Shown here: positions 34,017-43,111 of the stretch, piece after piece
Layout: each line of letters starts with the position of its first letter
Numbering within the stretch: position 1 is the first letter of the stretch
Origin: Conchiformibius sp.
Lineage (GTDB): Bacteria; Pseudomonadota; Gammaproteobacteria; Burkholderiales; Neisseriaceae
Length of the DNA: 64,000 nt
Direction: 5' to 3'
NCBI GenBank assembly: GCA_029984035.1
Contig: JASBYJ010000001.1
Span: 248,001-312,000 of the forward strand
Made by a program: the position numbers and the translations under genes
The notes under the pieces: generated by a model
Database searches by the model: none
What the model saw: only the letters and a program-made list of their open reading frames with translations
What the model was told of the DNA's origin: nothing

Positions 34017-34479
34017 AAAAATTTTAATAAAAAACAAAAACGATTTGATATAGTGCAGAGTGTATTGTACAAGAAAACAGGGTCTCGTTGCTTAAAATAG
34101 CTGCAATTTTCCCACTCGCTGAGGATGATGGGGCGGTTGTTCAGGATAAACGGCACATACTATATACGGTAGCGATTGTCTATAAAGTATATGGACATTA
34201 ATTGCTTAGTGCAAACCATGGCTCCAAAATTAAGTGATTAAACTACTCTGCTCATCCGTCAGCCGCAGACAAACCAAATGGATAAAATCGGTATCGCAGC
34301 AATCGAATCAGTCAGAATGTTTCAGACGGGTGGATAAGCGTGATATTCGAGCTGCAAGACGGAGAAAGTGGTGAAAAAAACTTTTATATTAGAAGAGATA
34401 CAAAGAATTTGGAAAGTGTTGCGGAAAAATGTCGATTTTTCCAAGTCGGTTTTTAGGCAGCCTGAAACCATCTCGTTAA
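34017..34479. other. AT-rich gap after the accessory pair
   Basis: 463 bp with no supported gene. A hairpin GGAAAAAT-GTCG-ATTTTTCC lies at 34423-34442, and a single DUS follows near 34456. Nothing else recognised. Confidence 0.55.
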
Positions 34480-35052
34480 TTGAATATTAGAACAATATAC
34501 AGATTGCTTTACCTGTTACAGTATGCAGTATTCAAACCGATGATGTATTTTAAATATGAACGCCGCATAGCCTATTTCAGCCTGCCGTTGGCATGGATGG
34601 TGATAATAGTGCTGTCGCATATTGGGGGTGCGGAATACCACCGTTGTTATTATCCGGGCAAAGCTTGGTCGGCTGCGATATTTTTTAATTTGACTGTACT
34701 GGCCGCGTGTCTGCCTTATTTTATCTGGCAAAGCCATTGCCGGCCTGCAGCACAGGTGGCGGCATTATGCGGGGCAGCGGCGTGGAATATATATTTGTTA
34801 TCAGAATTCTGGCGTGCCGCACCTGATTGTTGGCAGGGTAGGGTAACAGGTTTGGAGTATTTAGGGCAGGCAATGGTGCGGATATTTGCCGGGTTGTCGG
34901 CAGTAGTGTTTGTATTGCTTGCTTTAGGGTTGTTGTGGCGTAAACCCTGTGCGTTGCAACATTCGGTATGGTCTGCCGTGTTAGTGGTTTGGAGCAGCAT
35001 GGCAGCTACGGTGTTACTGATATGGATTTTATTGAAAATCGGGCTTTCCTGA
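34480..35052 (+). CDS. Hypothetical multi-pass membrane protein
   Basis: About 190 residues if it starts at the TTG at 34480; an ATG at 34540 would give 170. No good ribosome site before either. Four or five hydrophobic helices (about 32-48, 66-85, 92-110, 132-150, 162-185). I do not recognise a family. It lies just before dcd, separated by a palindromic DUS. Confidence 0.6.
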   Translation: MNIRTIYRLLYLLQYAVFKPMMYFKYERRIAYFSLPLAWMVIIVLSHIGGAEYHRCYYPGKAWSAAIFFNLTVLAACLPYFIWQSHCRPAAQVAALCGAAAWNIYLLSEFWRAAPDCWQGRVTGLEYLGQAMVRIFAGLSAVVFVLLALGLLWRKPCALQHSVWSAVLVVWSSMAATVLLIWILLKIGLS

Positions 35053-35091
35053 ATTTTTCAGGCTGCCTGAAAACTTTGAAAGAGAGTGAAG

Positions 35092-35658
35092 ATGTCGATT
35101 AAATCGGATAAATGGATTCGCCGCATGAGCGAGCAGCACGGCATGATTGAGCCGTTTGAGCCGAAGCAAATCAAGGAGTTAAACGGCAAACGCATTATTT
35201 CCTACGGCACGTCCAGCTACGGCTACGATATCCGTTGCGCCAACGAGTTTAAAATTTTTACCAATATCAACAGCACGATAGTGGACCCGAAAAATTTTGA
35301 CACGCGCAATTTCGTTACGGTGGAGGACGATTTTTGCATTATTCCGCCCAATTCGTTTGCGCTGGCGCGGACGGTGGAATATTTCCGTATTCCGCGCAAT
35401 GTCTTAACCGTGTGTTTGGGCAAATCCACTTATGCGCGGTGCGGGATTATCGTGAACGTTACGCCGTTTGAACCGGAATGGGAAGGCTTTGTTACGCTTG
35501 AGTTTTCCAATACCACGCCGCTTCCGGCGAAAATTTATGCGGGCGAGGGCGTGGCGCAGGTATTGTTTTTTGAGAGTGATGAAGTCTGCGAAACTTCGTA
35601 TAAAGACCGCAAGGGCAAGTATATGGGGCAGACGGGCGTTACCCTGCCGAAAGCCTGA
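35092..35658 (+). CDS. dcd: dCTP deaminase
   Basis: 188 residues. Deaminates dCTP to dUTP, the main route to dTTP in Gram-negative bacteria. Conserved GTSSYGYDIRCANEF, the catalytic GKSTYARCGIIVNVTPFEPEWEG block (about 110-132, with the essential Glu) and the C-terminal KYMGQTGV are all present. I prefer the ATG at 35092 to the GTG at 35086, by family length. Confidence 0.97.
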   Translation: MSIKSDKWIRRMSEQHGMIEPFEPKQIKELNGKRIISYGTSSYGYDIRCANEFKIFTNINSTIVDPKNFDTRNFVTVEDDFCIIPPNSFALARTVEYFRIPRNVLTVCLGKSTYARCGIIVNVTPFEPEWEGFVTLEFSNTTPLPAKIYAGEGVAQVLFFESDEVCETSYKDRKGKYMGQTGVTLPKA

Positions 35659-35684
35659 TAAATTGCGTAGATGAGTTTAAAATA

Positions 35685-35722
35685 AACTGCCGCCATAGTT
35701 CTAAAAGAATAGGGCGGCAGTT
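35685..35722. terminator. Bidirectional terminator between dcd and gyrB
   Basis: AACTGCCGCC (35685-35694) pairs with GGCGGCAGTT (35713-35722). On the minus strand it is followed by TATTTTAAA, so it probably ends gyrB; it also follows dcd. Confidence 0.75.
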
Positions 35723-35758
35723 GGACGTTTGCAGGCGGCTTGAGACTGTGCCAATGTG

Positions 35759-38164
35759 TTAAGCGTCAATATTCTGTGCAATCAAGGCATTGCTTTCGAT
35801 AAAGACGCGGCGGGGTTCGACTTCGTCGCCCATTAGGGTAACGAACACTTCATCGGCGGCAATGGCATCTTCGATACGTACTTTCAGCAGGCGGCGCACT
35901 TCGGGGTCCATAGTGGTTTCCCAAAGCTGTTCGGGATTCATTTCGCCTAAGCCTTTATAGCGTTGAATTGACATGCCTTTTTGTGCAGATGCCAACAGGA
36001 TGTCCAATCCTTCTTCGAAATTGTGGATGGTTTGGGCTTCGCTACCTTCTTTGTACAAAATGCCGCCGTTGGTATCCATGGCTTCTTTGAGCATGGCGGC
36101 AGTACGTTGCAGGGTTTGGTAGGCTTTGCTGTCGGTGAATTTGCTGTCCAGATAGCTGATGCTGATATTGCCGTGTAGCTGGCGGGTGATTTTGATGAAA
36201 TGATGTTCACCATTGCTGACGCGCTCCAGGGCAACGGCTTGGTCGCTCAGTTTGCGGTTGATGCGGGTAACGGCATCGTCCACTGATGCGGCATTGTCCA
36301 AACGGATTTCATCGGTTTCAAGCAGCGCGCGCAGTACCAATGGGTCGATGATGCGGCTTTCTTGGGCAATGGTGTTGCGTGCGGCAAGAAACTGTTTGGC
36401 TAATTTGGACAGTTCTGCACCTTCGATTATGCGGCTGCCTGAAACGATTTTTGCGCCGTTCACGGCCAATCCGAGCAGGAATTCGTCTTTTTCCGCTTCG
36501 TCTTTCAGGTAGCGTTCCGTTTTGCCGTGTTTGGCTTTGTAGAGGGGAGGTTGGGCGATGTAGATGTAGCCGCGTTCAATCAGCTCGGGCATTTGGCGGT
36601 AGAAGAAGGTGAGCAGCAGTGTGCGGATATGCGCACCGTCGACATCGGCATCGGTCATGATGATGATGCGGTGGTAGCGCAGTTTTTCCAGATTGAATTC
36701 TTCTTTGCCGATGCTGGTGCCCAAAGCGGTAATCAGTGTTGCGACCTCTTGGCTGGCCAGCATTTTTTCGAAACGGGCTTTTTCTACGTTCAGGATTTTG
36801 CCTTTGAGCGGCAGGATTGCTTGGAATTTGCGGTCGCGCCCTTGTTTGGCAGAACCGCCCGCTGAATCGCCCTCTACGAGATAAAGTTCTGATAGGGCGG
36901 GGTCTTTTTCCTGACAATCTGCCAGTTTGCCGGGTAAGCCCAAGCCGTCCATCACGCCTTTGCGGCGGGTGATTTCTCGTGCTTTGCGTGCGGCTTCGCG
37001 TGCGCGTGCGGCATCAATGATTTTTCCGGTAATGATTTTGGCTTCGGAGGGGTTTTCTTCCAAAAATTCGTGTAGGGCTTGGGAAATCACTTCGTTGACT
37101 ACGGGAGCGATTTCGCTGGAAACCAGTTTGTGTTTGGTTTGGGATGAAAATTTGGGGTCGGGCAGCTTGACGGACAATACGCAGGTCAGACCTTCGCGCA
37201 TATCATCGCCGGAAGTGTCGATTTTGGCTTTTTTGGCAATATCGTTGGCTTCGATATATTGGTTGATAGTGCGCGTCATGGCTTGGCGCAAGGCGGTTAA
37301 GTGGGTGCCGCCGTCAATTTGCGGAATATTGTTGGTGAAACACTGTACCGATTCCTGGTAGCTGTCGTTCCACTGCATCGCGCATTCCACTGCCATGCCG
37401 TCTTTTTCGCCAAAGGCGTAAAACACTTTTTCATGCAGTGCGGTCTTTTTGCGGTTCATATACTGTACAAACCCTGCCACGCCGCCGGAAAAGGCAAAGT
37501 TTTCGTGTCTGCCGTCACGTTTGTCGAACAGTTCTATGCCGACGCCGTTGTTTAGGAAAGACAACTCGCGGATACGCTTGGCTAAAATATCGAATTGGTA
37601 TTGCACGGTGCCGAAAGTTTCTTCTGAAGCGAGAAACTGGACGCGTGTGCCGTGTTTTTCGGGGGCGCAATCACCGACCACTTTCAGCGGTGCAACGGCT
37701 TCTCCGTGTCTGAATTCGACGAAATGTTCTTTGCCTTCGCGCCAAATGGTCAAGCGCAACCAATCCGACAAGGCGTTGACCACCGATACGCCTACGCCGT
37801 GCAAACCGCCTGAAATTTTGTAGCTGTTGCTGTCGAATTTACCGCCTGCGTGCAATACGGTCATAATCACTTCGGCGGCGGAACGTCCTTCTTTGGGATG
37901 TATGCCTGTCGGAATGCCGCGGCCGTTGTCTTCTACGGTAATCGATTCATCGGCGTTGATGGATACGGTGATGGTGTCGCAATGTCCTGCCAAAGCTTCG
38001 TCAATGGCGTTGTCCAATACTTCGAACACCATATGGTGAAGACCGGAGCCGTCTTGAGTGTCGCCGATGTACATACCGGGGCGTTTGCGTACGGCTTCCA
38101 GTCCTTCTAAAACTTGGATGCTTTCTGCGCCGTATTCGTGTTGCGTTTGGGTGGGTTCAGTCAT
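35759..38164 (-). CDS. gyrB: DNA gyrase subunit B
   Basis: 801 residues from the ATG at 38164 (MTEPTQTQHEYGAESIQVLE). An ATG at 38182 is open but adds residues not seen in the family. GHKL ATPase motifs: EVLDNAIDEALAG, ENDNGRGIP-type VEDNGRGIPTGIHPKEG and GGLHGVGVSVVNALS. The TOPRIM domain has LVEGDSAGGSAKQGRDRKFQ and DADVDGAHIRTLLL. The C-terminal QRYKGLGEMNPEQLWETTMDP is intact. Introduces negative supercoils with GyrA. Confidence 0.98.
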   Translation of the reverse strand: MTEPTQTQHEYGAESIQVLEGLEAVRKRPGMYIGDTQDGSGLHHMVFEVLDNAIDEALAGHCDTITVSINADESITVEDNGRGIPTGIHPKEGRSAAEVIMTVLHAGGKFDSNSYKISGGLHGVGVSVVNALSDWLRLTIWREGKEHFVEFRHGEAVAPLKVVGDCAPEKHGTRVQFLASEETFGTVQYQFDILAKRIRELSFLNNGVGIELFDKRDGRHENFAFSGGVAGFVQYMNRKKTALHEKVFYAFGEKDGMAVECAMQWNDSYQESVQCFTNNIPQIDGGTHLTALRQAMTRTINQYIEANDIAKKAKIDTSGDDMREGLTCVLSVKLPDPKFSSQTKHKLVSSEIAPVVNEVISQALHEFLEENPSEAKIITGKIIDAARAREAARKAREITRRKGVMDGLGLPGKLADCQEKDPALSELYLVEGDSAGGSAKQGRDRKFQAILPLKGKILNVEKARFEKMLASQEVATLITALGTSIGKEEFNLEKLRYHRIIIMTDADVDGAHIRTLLLTFFYRQMPELIERGYIYIAQPPLYKAKHGKTERYLKDEAEKDEFLLGLAVNGAKIVSGSRIIEGAELSKLAKQFLAARNTIAQESRIIDPLVLRALLETDEIRLDNAASVDDAVTRINRKLSDQAVALERVSNGEHHFIKITRQLHGNISISYLDSKFTDSKAYQTLQRTAAMLKEAMDTNGGILYKEGSEAQTIHNFEEGLDILLASAQKGMSIQRYKGLGEMNPEQLWETTMDPEVRRLLKVRIEDAIAADEVFVTLMGDEVEPRRVFIESNALIAQNIDA

Positions 38165-38365
38165 AATCGTGTCGAACAGCATAAGGCAGATAAAAAACCG
38201 CGCGATTATACCTGATTTTACGGGCTGCCTGAAGAAGCATAATACCGAATGTCCGTGCGGTATTCGGGCTTGGAAACGGCTTTCAGGCTGCCTGAAAAAC
38301 CGAATGCAGTGGTTTTACAGGGCGTGTGGCAAAAGAATTAGAGGCTGCCTGAAAGGTGCAGGATT

Positions 38366-38584
38366 TTACAGGCGGGTTTTATCTTTGCTTTTGCAGGGAA
38401 AGTAGCGGAGGGTGCTGTTTTGCGTTTGATTGCCGCATCTGCCGCCGCATCCGCTGCAACCTCTGTGTTTTTTTGAAAGTAATTTGCGCCATAGGTAATA
38501 GCCTGCGGCCGAAACGGCAATAATGATAATTGCCCACTCCAATCGGCCGAACACGGCTTCATTATTCAAATCAATGGTATTCAT
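38366..38584 (-). CDS. FeoB-associated Cys-rich membrane protein
   Basis: 72 residues: a single N-terminal helix (WAIIIIAVSAAGYYLWRKLL), then a Cys-rich tail CSGCGGRCG. The layout matches the small FeoB-associated Cys-rich proteins, suggested to bind iron or act as a FeoC substitute. It lies 30 bp after feoB on the same strand. Confidence 0.85.
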   Translation of the reverse strand: MNTIDLNNEAVFGRLEWAIIIIAVSAAGYYLWRKLLSKKHRGCSGCGGRCGNQTQNSTLRYFPCKSKDKTRL

Positions 38585-38614
38585 GATGACGTCTTTCGTA
38601 ATATGCGGGAAGTT

Positions 38615-41116
38615 TTACGGGGAGGACTGAACGGGTTTGCGGTACAGTCCGACAATGAGCAGAAGCGTTAAAGCGGCGGCATAGAGATATGAAAAGGCTT
38701 GTAATCCGCTCCAGCCCAGTGCGTTTCCCAAAGTATAGACGCTGCCTGCAATGACAAAGCCCAACAGGGTGGGAAAGATGATGGAAAACAACATCCAACG
38801 GTATGAACCGGTTTGAATGCGAATCATAATGGTGGTGGCCAGACAGGGCGGATAGAGTGCGAAAAACAGAATCAGTGCGGCTGCGGTTAGGGCATCGTAG
38901 CCTTGTTCTTGTTGTTCGTTGCCCATGCGTTCTTCCAATGTGGCGTTTTCTTCGTCATCTTGCCCAAATAATACGCCGAGTGTCGCCACACTGCTTTCGC
39001 GTGCGGCGAAAGAACTTAATAACGCAACGTTGATTTTCCAATTGAAATTGGCAAATTGGGTTACGGGTTCCATGCTGCGGCCGATGGTGCCCAGTATGCT
39101 GTTTTCAATTCTCATTTCTTTCATTTCCCTGCGTAAATCTTTGCGGGCGTTGTCCAGTTTTTTCAGGCTGCGTGCGGCTTTTTTGGCGGCTTTGTCGCCG
39201 TCTGTTTGCAGAAAGGCTTGAAACTGCGGATACTTTTCGGAATAAGACGCAAGGATTTTTTGCGAAGCTTCCGCTGTGGTAGCGAGTAGTTTTTCTGCCC
39301 TGAATTCGTTATATACATTAATCAGTTGGAATAAATCTTCCTGTTCGGATACCGCCTGCAAATGGGGGTTGCCTTCCATTTCGGTATAAAAACGGGCGAT
39401 GGCCGTTTTTCCTTTTTCTATATAGGCGGCTTCCTGCTCTTTGCTGAGTCCGGGAAATTGCAGCAATGCGTACACAACGGTTGCAACGGCCAGAACGATG
39501 CTGCCTACTTTTTTGACATAAATCCATGTTCTGTCTATGGCGCGGCGCAGTACGCTTTTAATGCCGGGCAGGTGGTAGTGCGGCAATTCCATCACAAACG
39601 GGGCGGTTTCCATTTTGCGCAGTATAGAGCCGGTTAAAAGTTTGGATACCAACAATGCGGCGATGATGGTGATGGTGGCGATATAAAATAAAACCAATCC
39701 TTTATGGTTGGGGAAATAGATGTTTACCAAAAGGGTGTAAAGGGGAATTTTCGCCAAACAGTTCATGAACGGAACGGTGAGTATCGTTGCCATTCTGGCG
39801 CGTGTATCGGGAATGCCTTTAGTGGCCATGACACCCGGAACGGCGCAACCGCCCGCAAATACGCCCGCCAAAATCAGAGGGAGTGTGGATTGTCCGTGCA
39901 AACCGAAGCGGTGCAGAATGCGGTCGAGAATAAAGGCAATCCTTGCCATGTAGCCGCTGTCTTCCAAAATGGCAATCAGTGAGAAAAGTACCAAAAAAAT
40001 AGGTACATAATTCAAAAGCGTATTGGCGGAATCTATCATCCAAAGCCCCATGGAGCGTATGGGCGAGTCAAACAGGAAGCCTGCTTCAGGCAGCAGTCCG
40101 CCGATAAAGTGGCGCATCCATGCCAAGACGGGCCAGAATGCTTTGGCCAGTTCGTATCCTTCTACAATAGAGAGCTGGTAAATAATCCAAATGGTCAGTA
40201 ACAGGAAAAAAGGTGCGAGCAAGCGGTTGAGCAAAAAGCGGTCAAGCTGTTCCGTGATGTCGGAAGGGCGTGTTTGAATGTGTTGTACGGCAGCTTTGCA
40301 GGCAGCCTTTGCGGCTTCGCTACGTTGTTTTGCCAAGATGTCGGCAGTATGTTCTGCGCGGTTGGGTTGATAAGGCTGCGTGATATTGCCGGCTTTCGCT
40401 ACAAAGTTTTGCCATGCCTGCGGGGAGGCGGTTGAGGCTGCCTGAATGATGCCGTTGTCTTCTTCCAAGTATTGGGTAACCGCCCAGCGTGCCGGGTAGT
40501 GCGGTAGCGGAGGTTCCGGCAGCCATGCTTTTTCCAATCGGGTAACGGTTTCTTCTAACTCGCCGTAATGTAAACGGGGAGGCGGTAGGCGGGAGCTTGC
40601 GACTTCGGAGATGGTTTCTTTCAGCGCGTTGATGCAGTTGCGTTTGCTGCTTATTGTGGCGATAACGGGTATGCCCAAATGGCGGGATAATGTGTCTGTA
40701 TCAATGGCTAACCCCAAACGTTCCGCCATGTCCATCATATTGAGTACCAATAACATGGGGCGTTCCAATGCCATCAGCTGAAAGGTCAGCAATAGGCTGC
40801 GTTCCAGATTGGATGCATCGGCAATGTTTACGATTAAATCGGGTGGTTCGTTTAATAAGAAATTTCTGGCAACGCGTTCTTCGGGAGAAAATGAGGTTAA
40901 CGCATATGTTCCGGGCAAATCCACTATTTCTATTTTCTGGCCGTTGTGCGTATAAAAGCCGCTTTTTTTATCCACCGTTACGCCCGGATAGTTGGCGATA
41001 TGCTGCTGCAAACCTGTCAGAGCGTTAAATAATGTGGATTTGCCTGCGTTTTGCTGGCCTGCCAAGGCAATCAGAAGCGTGTCTTTTCGGCCGGATGGTT
41101 GTTCTGTAAGAGACAT
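38615..41116 (-). CDS. feoB: Ferrous iron transporter FeoB
   Basis: 833 residues. N-terminal G domain: G1 GQQNAGKST (20-28), G3 DLPG (66-69), G4 NMMD (126-129), then a helical GDI-like spacer and two Gate domains with core motifs AGVFAGGCAVPGVMAT and the later ARESSVATLGVLFG. Inner-membrane Fe(II) uptake. There is a long soluble insert of about 110 residues between helices (after VVYALLQFPGL), as in several beta-proteobacterial FeoBs. The ATG overlaps the feoA stop (TAATG). Confidence 0.97.
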   Translation of the reverse strand: MSLTEQPSGRKDTLLIALAGQQNAGKSTLFNALTGLQQHIANYPGVTVDKKSGFYTHNGQKIEIVDLPGTYALTSFSPEERVARNFLLNEPPDLIVNIADASNLERSLLLTFQLMALERPMLLVLNMMDMAERLGLAIDTDTLSRHLGIPVIATISSKRNCINALKETISEVASSRLPPPRLHYGELEETVTRLEKAWLPEPPLPHYPARWAVTQYLEEDNGIIQAASTASPQAWQNFVAKAGNITQPYQPNRAEHTADILAKQRSEAAKAACKAAVQHIQTRPSDITEQLDRFLLNRLLAPFFLLLTIWIIYQLSIVEGYELAKAFWPVLAWMRHFIGGLLPEAGFLFDSPIRSMGLWMIDSANTLLNYVPIFLVLFSLIAILEDSGYMARIAFILDRILHRFGLHGQSTLPLILAGVFAGGCAVPGVMATKGIPDTRARMATILTVPFMNCLAKIPLYTLLVNIYFPNHKGLVLFYIATITIIAALLVSKLLTGSILRKMETAPFVMELPHYHLPGIKSVLRRAIDRTWIYVKKVGSIVLAVATVVYALLQFPGLSKEQEAAYIEKGKTAIARFYTEMEGNPHLQAVSEQEDLFQLINVYNEFRAEKLLATTAEASQKILASYSEKYPQFQAFLQTDGDKAAKKAARSLKKLDNARKDLRREMKEMRIENSILGTIGRSMEPVTQFANFNWKINVALLSSFAARESSVATLGVLFGQDDEENATLEERMGNEQQEQGYDALTAAALILFFALYPPCLATTIMIRIQTGSYRWMLFSIIFPTLLGFVIAGSVYTLGNALGWSGLQAFSYLYAAALTLLLIVGLYRKPVQSSP

Positions 41117-41373
41117 TATGGGGATACCTCTATTTTTTCGGCTTCTTCACGGCGTAATGAAATAAACGAGTTGCCTACGCGGATTTCGATTGGGTCGTTT
41201 AGCGGGGCGGTTCTCAAGAAGGTGATTTTCGCACCGGGTATTAAACCCAAATCCATTAACCGCCTTTTCATCGCGCCGCCGCCGTGTATTTGAATAATGC
41301 GGCAATCAGTATTGTTTGCCATCCCGTTTAAAGTTTGTAATGGACTTTCCGGATATGTGTTGCCGTTGGACAT
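41116..41373 (-). CDS. feoA: Ferrous iron transport protein FeoA
   Basis: 85 residues, SH3-like fold: MKRRLMDLGLIPGAKITFLR and ISLRREEAEKIEV are the family signatures. Regulates or stabilises FeoB. The ATG at 41373 has AGGAG upstream; a longer frame to 41412 is unlikely. Translationally coupled to feoB. Confidence 0.95.
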   Translation of the reverse strand: MSNGNTYPESPLQTLNGMANNTDCRIIQIHGGGAMKRRLMDLGLIPGAKITFLRTAPLNDPIEIRVGNSFISLRREEAEKIEVSP

Positions 41374-41508
41374 GATGAGAGCTCCTGTTGTTCCGTTGCT
41401 GCTGCCGGCCAAGCCGAATGTCGGTAACTCCGGCCTGCAATAATGGGCTTATTGCAGGCCGTTGTTGGTGAGTATCACTTTATCGGGTGATACGGCGCAG
41501 TTTAGGGT

Positions 41509-42303
41509 TTATTCCGATTCCAATTCATCGGCACGAATCCAAATCACGGCATCTTGGCTTAACTCCTTACCTTTGTATTCCTTTTCAGGACCTGCCCCCA
41601 GTGCCGCAAATCCCCAAAAACCTGCTTTGGGAATGCCGAAAGTGAACATGCCGCGCTCGTCGCTTACGGCAACTAAAGCCCCGCCTTTTGCAGATACTGC
41701 CTGATTGCTGGAAGGACGGTTGTTTTTCACATCAGGCGGTGCCGCCATGTACTCGATTTCAATTTCCACCCCGGCGGCAGGTTTGCCTTCGGAGAGAACT
41801 TGCCCTGTAAAAGTGGAGCCGACTGCGACATTGGTAGGTTTATTGAAGGGTACGATTTCGGTTGGCAAGCCTATGGGTTCGTGCCAATCGGTCGGAATAC
41901 CGCCCTTGTTTAAATAAGACTTGGTGATTTGCTGAATATAAGTGTCTTCGCTTTTTTCAAAATACGGTTCAGGCAGCAATACAAAGGTGTAATCCCCGTT
42001 TCGGCGTATGTCCACTTGGGTTTCGTAAGCCAGCGACTGGTTGTCTTTGCCGTGGAATCGGAAGGTTTTCAATGTAGGCAGTAAATCTTTTTTCTCGCCT
42101 TTGAAAACGTAAAAGGCTTGTTGCGGTTCAGCCATATCCATAGCATGGCCATTTTCCATCGGATGCCAAAAAATCATTTTCAGAGGTACTTTGGCATTGC
42201 TTTCCAACCGTACTTCCGGTGTGTACAGCAATTGGAAATGCGCTTGGGCGAAACCGGCCGAAAGGGCAAGGACGGACACTGCAATAAATTGTTTCTTCAT
42301 CAT
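41509..42303 (-). CDS. Periplasmic DUF4198 (NikK-like) metal-handling protein
   Basis: 264 residues with a cleavable signal (VSVLALSAGFAQA), then HFQLLYTPE at the mature N-terminus, which places a His at position 1 or 2 after cleavage. His-rich stretches follow (FWHPMENGHAMDM). DUF4198 proteins include NikK, a periplasmic part of nickel ECF transporters. Ig-like second half (TFTGQVLSEGKPAAGVEIEIEY). It lies upstream of feoA, 135 bp away, on the same strand and below the Fur box, so an iron role is more likely than nickel. That is inference. Confidence 0.8.
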   Translation of the reverse strand: MMKKQFIAVSVLALSAGFAQAHFQLLYTPEVRLESNAKVPLKMIFWHPMENGHAMDMAEPQQAFYVFKGEKKDLLPTLKTFRFHGKDNQSLAYETQVDIRRNGDYTFVLLPEPYFEKSEDTYIQQITKSYLNKGGIPTDWHEPIGLPTEIVPFNKPTNVAVGSTFTGQVLSEGKPAAGVEIEIEYMAAPPDVKNNRPSSNQAVSAKGGALVAVSDERGMFTFGIPKAGFWGFAALGAGPEKEYKGKELSQDAVIWIRADELESE

Positions 42304-42371
42304 GGATTCCTTTATCGGTATTGTGTTTCAAATCGAAGTAGAGAGGCTGCCTGAAAAGCAGCCGGTGTCAT

Positions 42372-42692
42372 TTAGTTGATTTTGCTGCTTGGAATAGTGA
42401 TTCTGTGTCCTTCTCCCGCATCGAATTTCACGGAGTATTGACCTGAAGGCTTTTTGAATGTGAATAGATTGTTGGCATCCATTTTGCCTTCATGAATCAC
42501 TTTTCCCGAAGCGTCCATCACCAGCATTTTTACACCGCGTGCCGAAGAACCGTCCGAAAAACCGCCTTCGCATTCGATTTCCCCGTCTCCCAAATCGCTG
42601 CAACTGCACAATGGAGTATGTGCCAGTACGTGAGATGAAGACAGTCCGAACAGAGCGAACATTAATAATTTCAATAAGTTGATTTTTTGCAT
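42372..42692 (-). CDS. Small periplasmic NikL-like protein
   Basis: 106 residues: signal peptide LLKLLMFALFGLSSSHVLA, then HTPLCSCSDLGDGEIECEGGF with a mature N-terminal His and three nearby Cys. The C-terminal part looks like a carboxypeptidase-regulatory-like beta sandwich (GKVIHEGKMDANNLFTFKKP). This fits NikL, the partner of NikK in nickel ECF systems. First gene after the Fur box. The ATG at 42692 has AAGGTG upstream. The name is tentative. Confidence 0.72.
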   Translation of the reverse strand: MQKINLLKLLMFALFGLSSSHVLAHTPLCSCSDLGDGEIECEGGFSDGSSARGVKMLVMDASGKVIHEGKMDANNLFTFKKPSGQYSVKFDAGEGHRITIPSSKIN

Positions 42693-42736
42693 GGCTACAC
42701 CTTTAATTTTGAAGAAGTTAATATTCAATAACTTTA

Positions 42737-42759
42737 TTAATAATGAGAATCATTATTAA
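42737..42759 (-). promoter_or_regulatory. Fur box of the iron-transport locus
   Basis: A 23-bp near-perfect palindrome, TTAATAATGA-GAA-TCATTATTAA. The 19-bp core AATAATGAGAATCATTATT differs little from the Fur consensus GATAATGATAATCATTATC. It lies 45 bp before the first gene of the feo locus, where bound Fur would block transcription when iron is plentiful. Confidence 0.9.
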
Positions 42760-43067
42760 ATATCATCTTACTCCTTATTATTGCCACTGACAACATTAAA
42801 AATGCATCTGATGGTTTGATTGTTATTTTTGTATTTGAACCAATATCTTGACCGTTTTTATCAAAGGGCTGTGCCTCGGCTGGTTTTGTGTATCCGTGTG
42901 CTCGATTGCTGTCAGAAAGCGCCAAAAGATTATTGGAGATATTTTCGGATTGCCATGCGGCGTGTTGTATCTGTTCAGGATTGTTGCATTCATGGAGAAT
43001 TAAAGTCGGCTTAAATCAAATCTAGCCGGTCATGTCTCTTTTCAGTTATCGAACGGATGCTTTGCGC

Positions 43068-43073
43068 TATAAT
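43068..43073 (+). promoter_or_regulatory. Candidate -10 box for clpP
   Basis: Perfect TATAAT 38 bp before the clpP ATG. No clear -35 partner, so moderate at best. Confidence 0.4.
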
Positions 43074-43111
43074 CAAAACCTTTTCAGGCAGCCTGAACGA
43101 AAGGTTAACCC

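Larger units (their letters stand above)
42693..43111. other. Divergent regulatory region between the iron locus and clpP
   Basis: 419 bp. Holds the Fur box for the iron operon (42737-42759), on the right a candidate clpP -10 box TATAAT (43068-43073) and a DUS at about 43084-43097. A 62-codon minus-strand frame over the Fur box is not credible. Confidence 0.6.

Noticed and set aside
33884..34156. 90-codon minus-strand frame over the small basic gene
   Set aside because: Overlaps a plus-strand gene with a good ribosome site; AT-rich low-complexity product.
42737..42925. 62-codon minus-strand frame over the Fur box
   Set aside because: Ends inside the operator; composition and lack of a ribosome site argue against coding.
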